The notes beneath the pieces were generated by a model, which searched no databases, was not told where the DNA came from, and worked only from the letters and a program-made list of their open reading frames with translations. Position numbers and translations under genes: made by a program. 15,426 nt of DNA from assembly GCA_016208845.1 (NCBI GenBank), contig JACQXH010000201.1, positions 1-15,426 on the forward strand. The letters run 5' to 3'. Positions 6,815-13,664 of the stretch are shown one piece after another (within the stretch, counting starts at the first letter, position 1; each line of letters opens with the position of its first letter). The DNA comes from Nitrospirota bacterium. GTDB taxonomy: Bacteria; Nitrospirota; Thermodesulfovibrionia; UBA6902; BMS3Bbin08.

Positions 6815-9259
6815 ATGGCCAAAGGCTGCTGCGAGACAGGAAGAGAGGACAGGCTTAAACAGTATCAGCTTAATACATGGAAGATAAAGGAAGCCGAAAC
6901 AAGGGCCTTTAAGTCAACAGACCTTTTGTATTCCCCCCGCTATATTCAAAAGAGGAAAAACGGCTTATTTCTTTTGATCGACCCTGAACTGCCTAACTGG
7001 ATAAGCGTAAATCACCTGGGAGCAGAGATCATCAGGTTATGCAATGGTAAACACACGCTTGCTGATATCCAGAACGCCATAATTGATACATACGGCGCAT
7101 CTGATAGGAAAAAAACCGCCGGAGAGGTCTCAGATTTTATTAACGCGGCCGGACTGCTCGCATTTATCTCTGACTCCCCGGTCTCAAGGCCTGAATATGC
7201 AGGCAGGGGCAAGGCGATCGCCCCATACAGGCTGGATGAATTGTGGATATACACTACCCTCGCCTGCAATCTGAAGTGCAAACACTGCCTTGTGAGCGCC
7301 GGGAGAGAGCTTAAGAAGGAATTGACCGCGGAAGAAATAAAAAAACTTGTCGATGACGCGATTGAATTAGGCGTTAAACGTTTCTATGTCACAGGCGGCG
7401 AACCATTCTTAAAAGACAGCATATTTGACCTGATCCGCTACATTACAAAGGAAAAAAAGAGGGAACTCATCATCCTGACAAACGCCACACTCTTTGATGA
7501 TAAAAAAATAGAGGCCTTGAAAAAAGCGGCGACACCTAAGCTCTTAATTCAGGTGAGCCTTGAGGGACCCAGCGCAGAGGTACACGACAGGCTTCGCGGC
7601 AGAGGCAGTTTTGACAAGACAGTGGATGGGATAAAAAGGCTTGTCAGCATAGGCATAACACCCGTCGTCTCGACAGCGATCAATAAATACAATGAAAAAA
7701 ATATTGCAGAGACCTCAAGGTTCTTATCAAAACTCGGGGTAAAAGAGCACAATATCCTCTGGATGCATACAAAAGGCCGGGGCGCGAATAACGCGGATGA
7801 ATTGTTCGTCCCTTCTGAGAAAATTACCCATGCGATGAAGAACCTGAAAAAGCTGTACAGGGAACAGGAGGTCATCATAGACAACGTGGAATCGTTAAAG
7901 GTAAGGGCCCGGACCAGGAGAGGAAGGAAGAACGACCTCTGCAATAACTGCTATGACAAAATATGCGTGAATGCGGACGGACATGTTTACCCATGCGCCT
8001 CCCTGAACGGAGACAAACACTTTGACGCTGGTTCTGTCAGGGAAAGTTCTCTCAGGGATATATGGCTGAACTCAAAGATCATGAACAAGTGCAGGGCCAA
8101 CAGCGTTCAGGAAAAGGCAGAATGCAGAGAATGCGACATCAGGTTCTTCTGCGGAGGCGGGTGCACGTCTCACAGTTACTATGCGAGCGAAGTCGATAAG
8201 GGCAAAGGCTCAATTAAAGCGATGGACCCTTACTGTTCAACATATAAAGCGCTGTTTGAAGAGGTCCTGTGGGACCTGGCCTCAGAGGGCATAGCTTCAA
8301 CCGGTAACGGCCGTACATATGAAGCCCCCCTTGTATATAATGCGATGGACGCAAAACTGCCGGGACATTTGGGCTCAGCGGTCAGGTCAATTGATGATTC
8401 TGTGGAGGTCGGGTGCTACCACTGCTCCTGCGTGCTTTCGGTCGATGTTGAGGATGATGAGGAGGTGTGCAAGCCTGAGATAAAAGGGCATGTGACAAAG
8501 ACCGTAAAGAAGAAATTTTCAAAGGCGGCAGTTGCCCCTGTTGAAGATTACTATTGTCCTGCCGGATATGACCCGAAGGACCTGGCGCATATACCAGATG
8601 AGGTCCTTGCCGTGTCTTATGGGTGCGGCAATCCCGCGGCCCTGGCTGATATAAAAGAGGGAGAGACGCTTGTTGATCTGGGTTCCGGAGGAGGCATTGA
8701 CTGCTTCATCGCCGCAAAAAAATCAGGCAGAAAAGGCAGGGTGATCGGGATAGACATGACCGATGAGATGCTTGATAAGGCGCGGGACAGCGCAAAAAAA
8801 GTCGCAGGAGTCCTCGGATTTGCAAACATAGAGTTCAGACATGGGAACATCATGGAGCTTCCTGTTGAAGATAATTCAGTGGACCTCGTGATCTCAAACT
8901 GCGTAATCAATCTTACGGAGGACAAGACAAAGGTGCTTGAGGAGATATACAGGATATTGAAGCCCGGAGGAAGATTTATTATTTCAGATATTGTGTCTGA
9001 CAAACCTGTTCCGGGCTTTATGAAAAGAGATAAAGAGCTATGGAATGCCTGTATTTCAGGCGCATTAACGGATAAGAGGTTTAAGGAAGCGGCAGAGGAT
9101 GCAGGCTTCCCTGACGTCAGCCTGACAAAGAATTATCTCTATAAAAAAGTAGAGTACATAAACTTTTATTCAGTCACTATGAAGAGCGTTAAACAGTTGC
9201 AGATAAATGACAAAGGTACAGAGGCACAAAGGCACAGAGGCACAAAGGCACAGAGATAG
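6815..9259 (+). CDS. PqqD-like / radical SAM-SPASM / ArsM-type methyltransferase fusion
   Basis: An 814-residue multidomain enzyme; the ATG lies 4 bases after GGAGGA (6805-6810). Residues 38-118 resemble PqqD (WISVNHLGAEIIRLCNG), a fold that often binds a peptide substrate. The radical SAM core has CNLKCKHC (Cys151, 155, 158) and the GGEP motif (194-197). The SPASM region has G389-x4-C394 and C437-x2-C440-x5-C446-x3-C450, then C474, so two auxiliary clusters are likely. A linker carries CYHCSC (534-539) and Cys552. Residues 580-790 match bacterial arsenite methyltransferases: YGCGNP, DLGSGGGIDCF, SNCVINL and NACISGAL, keeping cysteines 604, 630, 696 and 746; the family binds As(III) through cysteines in such positions. 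The last 16 residues come from repeat DNA. Likely role: SAM-dependent arsenic methylation joined to a radical step. The real substrate is unproven. Confidence 0.85.
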   Translation: MAKGCCETGREDRLKQYQLNTWKIKEAETRAFKSTDLLYSPRYIQKRKNGLFLLIDPELPNWISVNHLGAEIIRLCNGKHTLADIQNAIIDTYGASDRKKTAGEVSDFINAAGLLAFISDSPVSRPEYAGRGKAIAPYRLDELWIYTTLACNLKCKHCLVSAGRELKKELTAEEIKKLVDDAIELGVKRFYVTGGEPFLKDSIFDLIRYITKEKKRELIILTNATLFDDKKIEALKKAATPKLLIQVSLEGPSAEVHDRLRGRGSFDKTVDGIKRLVSIGITPVVSTAINKYNEKNIAETSRFLSKLGVKEHNILWMHTKGRGANNADELFVPSEKITHAMKNLKKLYREQEVIIDNVESLKVRARTRRGRKNDLCNNCYDKICVNADGHVYPCASLNGDKHFDAGSVRESSLRDIWLNSKIMNKCRANSVQEKAECRECDIRFFCGGGCTSHSYYASEVDKGKGSIKAMDPYCSTYKALFEEVLWDLASEGIASTGNGRTYEAPLVYNAMDAKLPGHLGSAVRSIDDSVEVGCYHCSCVLSVDVEDDEEVCKPEIKGHVTKTVKKKFSKAAVAPVEDYYCPAGYDPKDLAHIPDEVLAVSYGCGNPAALADIKEGETLVDLGSGGGIDCFIAAKKSGRKGRVIGIDMTDEMLDKARDSAKKVAGVLGFANIEFRHGNIMELPVEDNSVDLVISNCVINLTEDKTKVLEEIYRILKPGGRFIISDIVSDKPVPGFMKRDKELWNACISGALTDKRFKEAAEDAGFPDVSLTKNYLYKKVEYINFYSVTMKSVKQLQINDKGTEAQRHRGTKAQR

Positions 9260-9306
9260 AATGCTTCTTTGTGCCTTTGCACCTTTGCCACTTTGTGCCT
9301 TTGTTG
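9211..9306. repeat. GGCACAAA/GGCACAGA 8-bp inverted repeat overlapping the end of the fusion gene
   Basis: Tandem 8-bp units (GGCACAAA, GGCACAGA) run through the end of the coding region and are followed by inverse units (TTTGTGCC, TTTGCACC). Bases 9243-9256 and 9266-9279 can form a 14-bp stem with one G-U pair around a 9-base loop. The hairpin separates the fusion gene from the next radical SAM gene and might reduce read-through. There is no T-run, so it is not a classic terminator. Confidence 0.75.
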
Positions 9307-9338
9307 AAAATTTTGATATGAAAAGAGAGGGTTAAGAT

Positions 9339-10823
9339 ATGAGAGTTACCTTAGTCAATTCCCAGGTGCTGGACGGCAACAATGTTGTTCCGCCTCTGGG
9401 GCTTATGTACATTGCCGCTGTACTGGAGAATGCAGGGCACAAGGTCCAGATCTATGACGCAGACCCCGAATTCCACGACAGCATCGTGACTGAAATAAAG
9501 GAATTCGATCCCCAGCTGATAGGCCTCAGCTTTCTCACTGTCGGCTACCAGAGGGCTTTCAACTTTATGAAGAAGTTGAAAAAGGACCTGCCTGATGTAA
9601 CTTACTGCTCCGGAGGCGTTCATACGACTGTAAAGCCGCGGGAGACCATGAATGAATTCGGCCTGGATTTTATAGTCGTCGGAGAAGGCGAAAACACCAT
9701 TGTAGAGGTGTGCGAAAGACTGGAAAAGGCCCAAACCCTTGAAGGCGTAAAAGGCGTCATGTACAAAAAGAACGGGGATATAATAGACAACGGCAGGCGC
9801 GAATTGATTAAAGACCTGGATACCATCCCCTTCCCTGCGCGGCATCTGATCGACATGACACCATACCTGAAACCGCCGGGAATTATCAGGGGTTATGCAA
9901 CAAAAAATCAGACAACAATTGTCACAAGCAGGGGCTGTCCTTTCAAATGCATATACTGCGGCAGTCATAACATTTTCGGAAGGCAGACAAGGAGACGCTC
10001 TGTAAAAAACGTTGTTGATGAGATTGAGCATCTCCATAAGAATTTTGGCATAAAAGGCATATACTACTGTGATGACACTTTCACATTAAGCCCTAAATGG
10101 GTCAGGGAATATTGCGAGGAGCTTAAACGCAGAAATCTGGATGTTAAATGGGCAGGCCAGTCAAGGGTCGATCAAACCGACCGGGATCTGATGAAGCTCA
10201 TGAAAGACTCAGGCCTTGTCCAGCTTGATTTCGGCGTTGAAAGCGGATCAGAAAAGATCCTGAAGGTGCTGGGCAAGGGAGGCCACGGCGACAGGACCGA
10301 ACAGATCAAATATTCATTCAAGCTCTGCAAGGAACTTGACATAAGGACTCTCGCAACATTCATCATCGGCAACCCCGAAGAGACACGAGACGACATAGAA
10401 CAGAGCTTTAAAGTGGCAAAGGAGATCCAGGCCGATTACACGGCATTCTATTTCCTGACCCCCTACCCCGGGACAGACATATATGACATGGCGCTGAAGA
10501 ACGGCTGGCTCGATCCCAACATACCATTCTCGGAGATATGGGCGCACAGACAGCCTGAACTTCCGCTGATGGCAATAACATTCGGCAAAGAGGAGCTGAG
10601 AGACATCCGCAGAAAACTCCAGAACGCCTTCTTCAGAAGGAATTATCTCAGGAACTCCGGGAACATAAGTTTTTACTCGATACTGTTCAGCATACTCTTC
10701 AAACATCCTAAAGTATTTTTAGAGGCATTCGGGAAACTGCTCAGGACCGGCAGGATAGATTACATAGTCGAGACCCTCAATGCAGAATACTGGCGGATGA
10801 AGAAGTATGAAGGGGCCGGTTAG
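9339..10823 (+). CDS. B12-binding-type radical SAM protein (BchE-like family)
   Basis: A 494-residue class B-type radical SAM enzyme. GAGAGG at 9325-9330 lies 8 bases before the ATG. Residues 1-150 form a cobalamin-binding-like Rossmann fold (PPLGLMYIAAVLENAGHKVQIYDAD, GLSFLT, SGGVHTT, FIVVGEGE); the classic DxHxxG ligand motif is absent, so any B12 would be bound base-off without a His ligand. The radical SAM core starts near 192 with CPFKCIYC (Cys200, 204, 207) and contains FGVESGS, the usual strand motif. The C-terminal part from about 400 is helical and basic. Members of this family perform methylations, cyclisations or rearrangements on tetrapyrroles, lipids, hopanoids and other substrates, and the substrate cannot be chosen here. 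It opens the overlapping operon that runs to hemC, so a tetrapyrrole or membrane-lipid substrate is conceivable. The gene upstream also encodes a radical SAM enzyme. Confidence 0.88.
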   Translation: MRVTLVNSQVLDGNNVVPPLGLMYIAAVLENAGHKVQIYDADPEFHDSIVTEIKEFDPQLIGLSFLTVGYQRAFNFMKKLKKDLPDVTYCSGGVHTTVKPRETMNEFGLDFIVVGEGENTIVEVCERLEKAQTLEGVKGVMYKKNGDIIDNGRRELIKDLDTIPFPARHLIDMTPYLKPPGIIRGYATKNQTTIVTSRGCPFKCIYCGSHNIFGRQTRRRSVKNVVDEIEHLHKNFGIKGIYYCDDTFTLSPKWVREYCEELKRRNLDVKWAGQSRVDQTDRDLMKLMKDSGLVQLDFGVESGSEKILKVLGKGGHGDRTEQIKYSFKLCKELDIRTLATFIIGNPEETRDDIEQSFKVAKEIQADYTAFYFLTPYPGTDIYDMALKNGWLDPNIPFSEIWAHRQPELPLMAITFGKEELRDIRRKLQNAFFRRNYLRNSGNISFYSILFSILFKHPKVFLEAFGKLLRTGRIDYIVETLNAEYWRMKKYEGAG

Positions 10824-11403
10824 GAAAGAGGACATACCCGTTAAGATCATCTCTGTTACAGGCGCCCACAGCAATGTGGGCAAGACTTCTTTGTGCTCGA
10901 TCCTGCTTAAAATGCTGAGCGGCTATGGAGCTGTCAAATTTACAAAGACCGCCCTGCTCACTTCGCTAACTTATGATAAGAAGATACTGCGTGAAGAAGG
11001 TAAAGACACGGCATTATTCCTTCAATCCGGGGCAGAGAAGGTCCTTTGGATACAGTCTCCGTATAATGAGCTTGAAGATGTCCTGATGCTTGCCATCGGC
11101 AGAATGAGGGGCCTGAAAGGGGTCATTATAGAAGGCAACAGTCCTGTGGATTTTTTAAATCCCCATCTGATAATATTCATTATCGGAAATGACGGAAAAA
11201 TAAAGGCTTCGGCAGAAAAAGTCAGCAAAAAGGCGGATATAGTAATTATTAACACCAATAAACAGACACTGGGGCCTTCATTCCCGGCTGTAATAGGCAG
11301 GAAAGGGGCCAGGGTCTTCCGGATAGACCTCGAGCACAGGAAAGGTGAACTCAATGAATTCCTCAGATTTGTCAAAGAAAAAATTAATACAAGCTCGCAT
11401 TAA
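10807..11403 (+). CDS. MobB-like P-loop NTPase
   Basis: A 198-residue protein whose start overlaps the end of the radical SAM gene by 17 bp, indicating translational coupling; no strong ribosome binding site is visible. Walker A is GAHSNVGKTS (19-28), followed by Lys/Thr-rich switch-like segments (AVKFTKT), a strand ending GVIIEGNSPVDFL (Walker B-like region), and IVIINT at the guanine-specificity position. The layout resembles MobB, the GTP-binding partner of molybdopterin-guanine dinucleotide synthesis, and related SIMIBI GTPases. No moa/moe/mob partner genes are in the window, so an actual role in molybdenum cofactor synthesis is only a guess. It could also be a chaperone GTPase for a neighbouring metalloenzyme. 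Confidence 0.65.
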   Translation: MKGPVRKEDIPVKIISVTGAHSNVGKTSLCSILLKMLSGYGAVKFTKTALLTSLTYDKKILREEGKDTALFLQSGAEKVLWIQSPYNELEDVLMLAIGRMRGLKGVIIEGNSPVDFLNPHLIIFIIGNDGKIKASAEKVSKKADIVIINTNKQTLGPSFPAVIGRKGARVFRIDLEHRKGELNEFLRFVKEKINTSSH

Positions 11404-11548
11404 ACAAGCGGCTGTCGACAGCAGGATCACCTGCCCCTCTTTAAGGAAGCTCGCAGAGGAGCTTCAAGTTTCCTACAAAGCAGCCGGCGAAGCGGCAAAT
11501 GAGCTGAAGGTCAAAATAAAAAACTGCGACCTTGGATGTTTTAAATGA
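11354..11548 (+). CDS. Small HTH-like protein with C-terminal CxxxC
   Basis: I chose the ATG at 11354 because AGGTG (11343-11347) lies at proper spacing; a GTG at 11345 is possible but has its Shine-Dalgarno too close. The 64-residue product starts inside the MobB-like gene and its stop overlaps the next ATG as ATGA, so it is a true operon member. The middle (PSLRKLAEELQVSYKAAGEAANEL) looks like a helix-turn-helix, and the protein ends NCDLGCFK with Cys58 and Cys62. From memory, similar small proteins with a C-terminal C-x-L-G-C-F occur in other anaerobes, but I cannot name the family. A DNA-binding or metal-sensing role is possible. Confidence 0.7.
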   Translation: MNSSDLSKKKLIQARIKQAAVDSRITCPSLRKLAEELQVSYKAAGEAANELKVKIKNCDLGCFK

Positions 11549-12366
11549 GAACAGATGTCCTTTTTTTTGAACTGGCCCTTACCTTTTATTTCCTTGCCAC
11601 GATAGCGGGGATTGCGGGCCTGTTCAGGAATATTAAATCATCCTTTAAGGTTATTCTGACACTGTCAGTGATCGGATTTGCCCTTCACACTGCCAACATA
11701 ATTGCAAGATATGCCATTGGCGGACACATCCCCATAACCAACCTTCACGAAGCGGCTTCATTTTATTCATGGTGTATTGTGCTCTTATTCTTTTTTCTTG
11801 AATACAGATACAAGATAGGACTGCTCGGCTCTTTCATAATGCCGATTGTCTTTATCCTGATGATCTCGTCCTCTGTAATGCCGAGGGAGATCAAGCCCTT
11901 GAGCCCTGTGCTGAAAAGTTACTGGTTCGGCATTCATACAGGACTGGCCTTCATTGGAGACGCAGCGTTTGCAATGGCCTGCGGTGTAGGCATCATGTAT
12001 CTAGTCCAGGAGAGATTTGTTAAATCAAAACACCTGAGCGGTCTTTTCCAGAGGCTTCCGAGCCTGCAGGTGCTGGATGAAATTAATTATCACCTGATAA
12101 CCCTCGGGTTCCCGCTTCTCACTCTTGCAATAATAACGGGCGTGATCTGGGCGAATACTGCCTGGGGCAGCTACTGGCGCTGGGAACCTAAAGAGGTATG
12201 GTCCCTTGTGACATGGCTTATATATGCCCTTGTGCTTCATCTCAGGATCAATGCCGGATGGAGAGGCAGAAAGGCCGCCATCCTTTCTGTTGTTGGGTTT
12301 GCAATTGTCATCTTCACATTTTTCGGTGTTAATCTCATCCTTAAAGGACTTCACACCTTCGTATGA
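11545..12366 (+). CDS. ccsA: CcsA/HemX-like cytochrome c assembly protein
   Basis: A 273-residue, mostly hydrophobic protein with about eight membrane helices. The WWD-type heme-handling motif is at 202-224 (WANTAWGSYWRWEPKEVWSLVTW region), with Glu214 where many members have Asp. Conserved histidines are visible at 48, 131 and 232. In cytochrome c maturation system II, CcsA with CcsB carries heme across the membrane for ligation to apocytochromes. Family members placed next to hemA are often called HemX and have been linked to control of glutamyl-tRNA reductase. Both boundaries are overlaps: ATGA with the upstream small gene, and ATGA with hemA at 12363-12366. No CcsB/ResB partner lies in the window, so HemX-like and CcsA roles cannot be separated by context alone. 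Confidence 0.9.
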   Translation: MRTDVLFFELALTFYFLATIAGIAGLFRNIKSSFKVILTLSVIGFALHTANIIARYAIGGHIPITNLHEAASFYSWCIVLLFFFLEYRYKIGLLGSFIMPIVFILMISSSVMPREIKPLSPVLKSYWFGIHTGLAFIGDAAFAMACGVGIMYLVQERFVKSKHLSGLFQRLPSLQVLDEINYHLITLGFPLLTLAIITGVIWANTAWGSYWRWEPKEVWSLVTWLIYALVLHLRINAGWRGRKAAILSVVGFAIVIFTFFGVNLILKGLHTFV

Positions 12367-13664
12367 ACATCATAGTAGTAGGCCTTAACCACGATACTGC
12401 AGGCATTGAGATAAGGGAAAAGGTTGCCTTTGACGGGCCGAAGCTTGAACAGGCCACTGATGCGCTGAAGAACCATCCGGGTGTTCATGAGATCATCATC
12501 CTCTCAACATGCAACAGGGTCGAAATATACTCAAATGTCGGTGATATATCCTCAGGCCCGGAGCATATAAAACAATTCATGTCGGTTTTTCATACCATGC
12601 CAAGGGAAGTTCTTGATAAAGCACTATATGTTCATTCAGGAAGGAATGCCATAAAGCACATCTTCAGGGTCGCTTCGAGCCTTGACTCTATGGTAGTCGG
12701 AGAACCCCAGATCCTCGGGCAGCTTAAAGATGCATTTGATTTCGCGCTAAAGAAAAAATCTTCCGGAGTCCTTCTTAATAAGGCCATGAAAAAGGCGATT
12801 TCTGCCGCAAAAAGGACGCGGACAGAGACAAAAATAGGAGAAAACGCGGTAAGCATAAGTTTTGCGGCAGTAGAGCTGGCAAAGAAGATATTTGAAGATC
12901 TTTCAGCAAGGACCTTTATGCTCATGGGCGCAGGCGAGATGGCCGAGCTCGCGGCCCGGCACCTGATCAATAATGGCGTAAAGTACGTCACTGTAACAAA
13001 CAGGACCTATGAAAGGGCGGAAGAGCTTGCGAGGGAATTTAACGGGAAGGTTGTGGAATTTGACAGGTTCATTGAGGAACTGGCGCACACCGATATAGTC
13101 ATATGTTCGACAGGGGCGCCTAATTACATACTTGCAAGAGAGCAGATGCAGAAAATAATGAAGCAGAGAAAGAACAAGCCAGTGTTTATTATTGATATAT
13201 CTGTGCCGAGGAATATTGACCCTGAGATAAATGACATGGACAACGTTTATCTGTATAATGTGGACGACCTTCAGGGGATCGTAGCCACTAATATTCAGGA
13301 AAGAAGCAGGGAGGCTGAAAAGGCTGAGAAGATAGTAGAGGATGAGGTTGAGTCTTTCATCAAATGGCAGGAATCGCTGTCCGCAGTCCCGACCATCGTT
13401 GCGCTGAGGGAAAAGGCCGAGGCGATCAGGAAGGAAGAACTCGAAAAGATACTCGGCAGGCTCGGCAGTCTTGGAGAGAAAGATATCAAGGCACTGGAGT
13501 CTCTGACAAACTCCATTGTGAATAAACTTATTCATTTCCCAACCGCTGCGCTCAAAGCTGATACCGAAGACAAGGAGACCATTATTGATATTATTAACAG
13601 GATATATGATCTGAACACAACCTCAGAAGGCTCTGGAGATAAAAAGCATGAAGAAGAAAAATAA
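12363..13664 (+). CDS. hemA: Glutamyl-tRNA reductase
   Basis: A 433-residue GluTR, the first committed enzyme of the C5 route to 5-aminolevulinate: it reduces Glu-tRNA(Glu) to glutamate-1-semialdehyde with NADPH. The catalytic Cys50 lies in LSTCNRVEIY. The substrate-site stretch HIFRVASSLDSMVVGEPQILGQ covers 99-120. The NADPH-binding GAGEMAE is at 189-195, and a C-terminal dimerisation domain fills about 315-425. The length is normal. The start overlaps the ccsA stop as ATGA and its end overlaps hemC by 17 bp. The partner aminomutase (hemL) is not in the window. Confidence 0.97.
   Translation: MNIIVVGLNHDTAGIEIREKVAFDGPKLEQATDALKNHPGVHEIIILSTCNRVEIYSNVGDISSGPEHIKQFMSVFHTMPREVLDKALYVHSGRNAIKHIFRVASSLDSMVVGEPQILGQLKDAFDFALKKKSSGVLLNKAMKKAISAAKRTRTETKIGENAVSISFAAVELAKKIFEDLSARTFMLMGAGEMAELAARHLINNGVKYVTVTNRTYERAEELAREFNGKVVEFDRFIEELAHTDIVICSTGAPNYILAREQMQKIMKQRKNKPVFIIDISVPRNIDPEINDMDNVYLYNVDDLQGIVATNIQERSREAEKAEKIVEDEVESFIKWQESLSAVPTIVALREKAEAIRKEELEKILGRLGSLGEKDIKALESLTNSIVNKLIHFPTAALKADTEDKETIIDIINRIYDLNTTSEGSGDKKHEEEK

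Noticed and set aside
9260..9338. Cobalamin riboswitch before the B12-type radical SAM gene
   Set aside because: The gap is only 79 bp and is filled by the 8-bp inverted repeat; no B12-box is seen.
9351..10037. 228-residue minus-strand ORF opposite the B12-type radical SAM gene
   Set aside because: It is an antisense shadow of a gene with intact radical SAM motifs.
10807..11403. Firm assignment of the P-loop gene as mobB
   Set aside because: The Walker A and overall layout fit, but no other molybdenum cofactor gene is nearby and related P-loop families look alike at this level.
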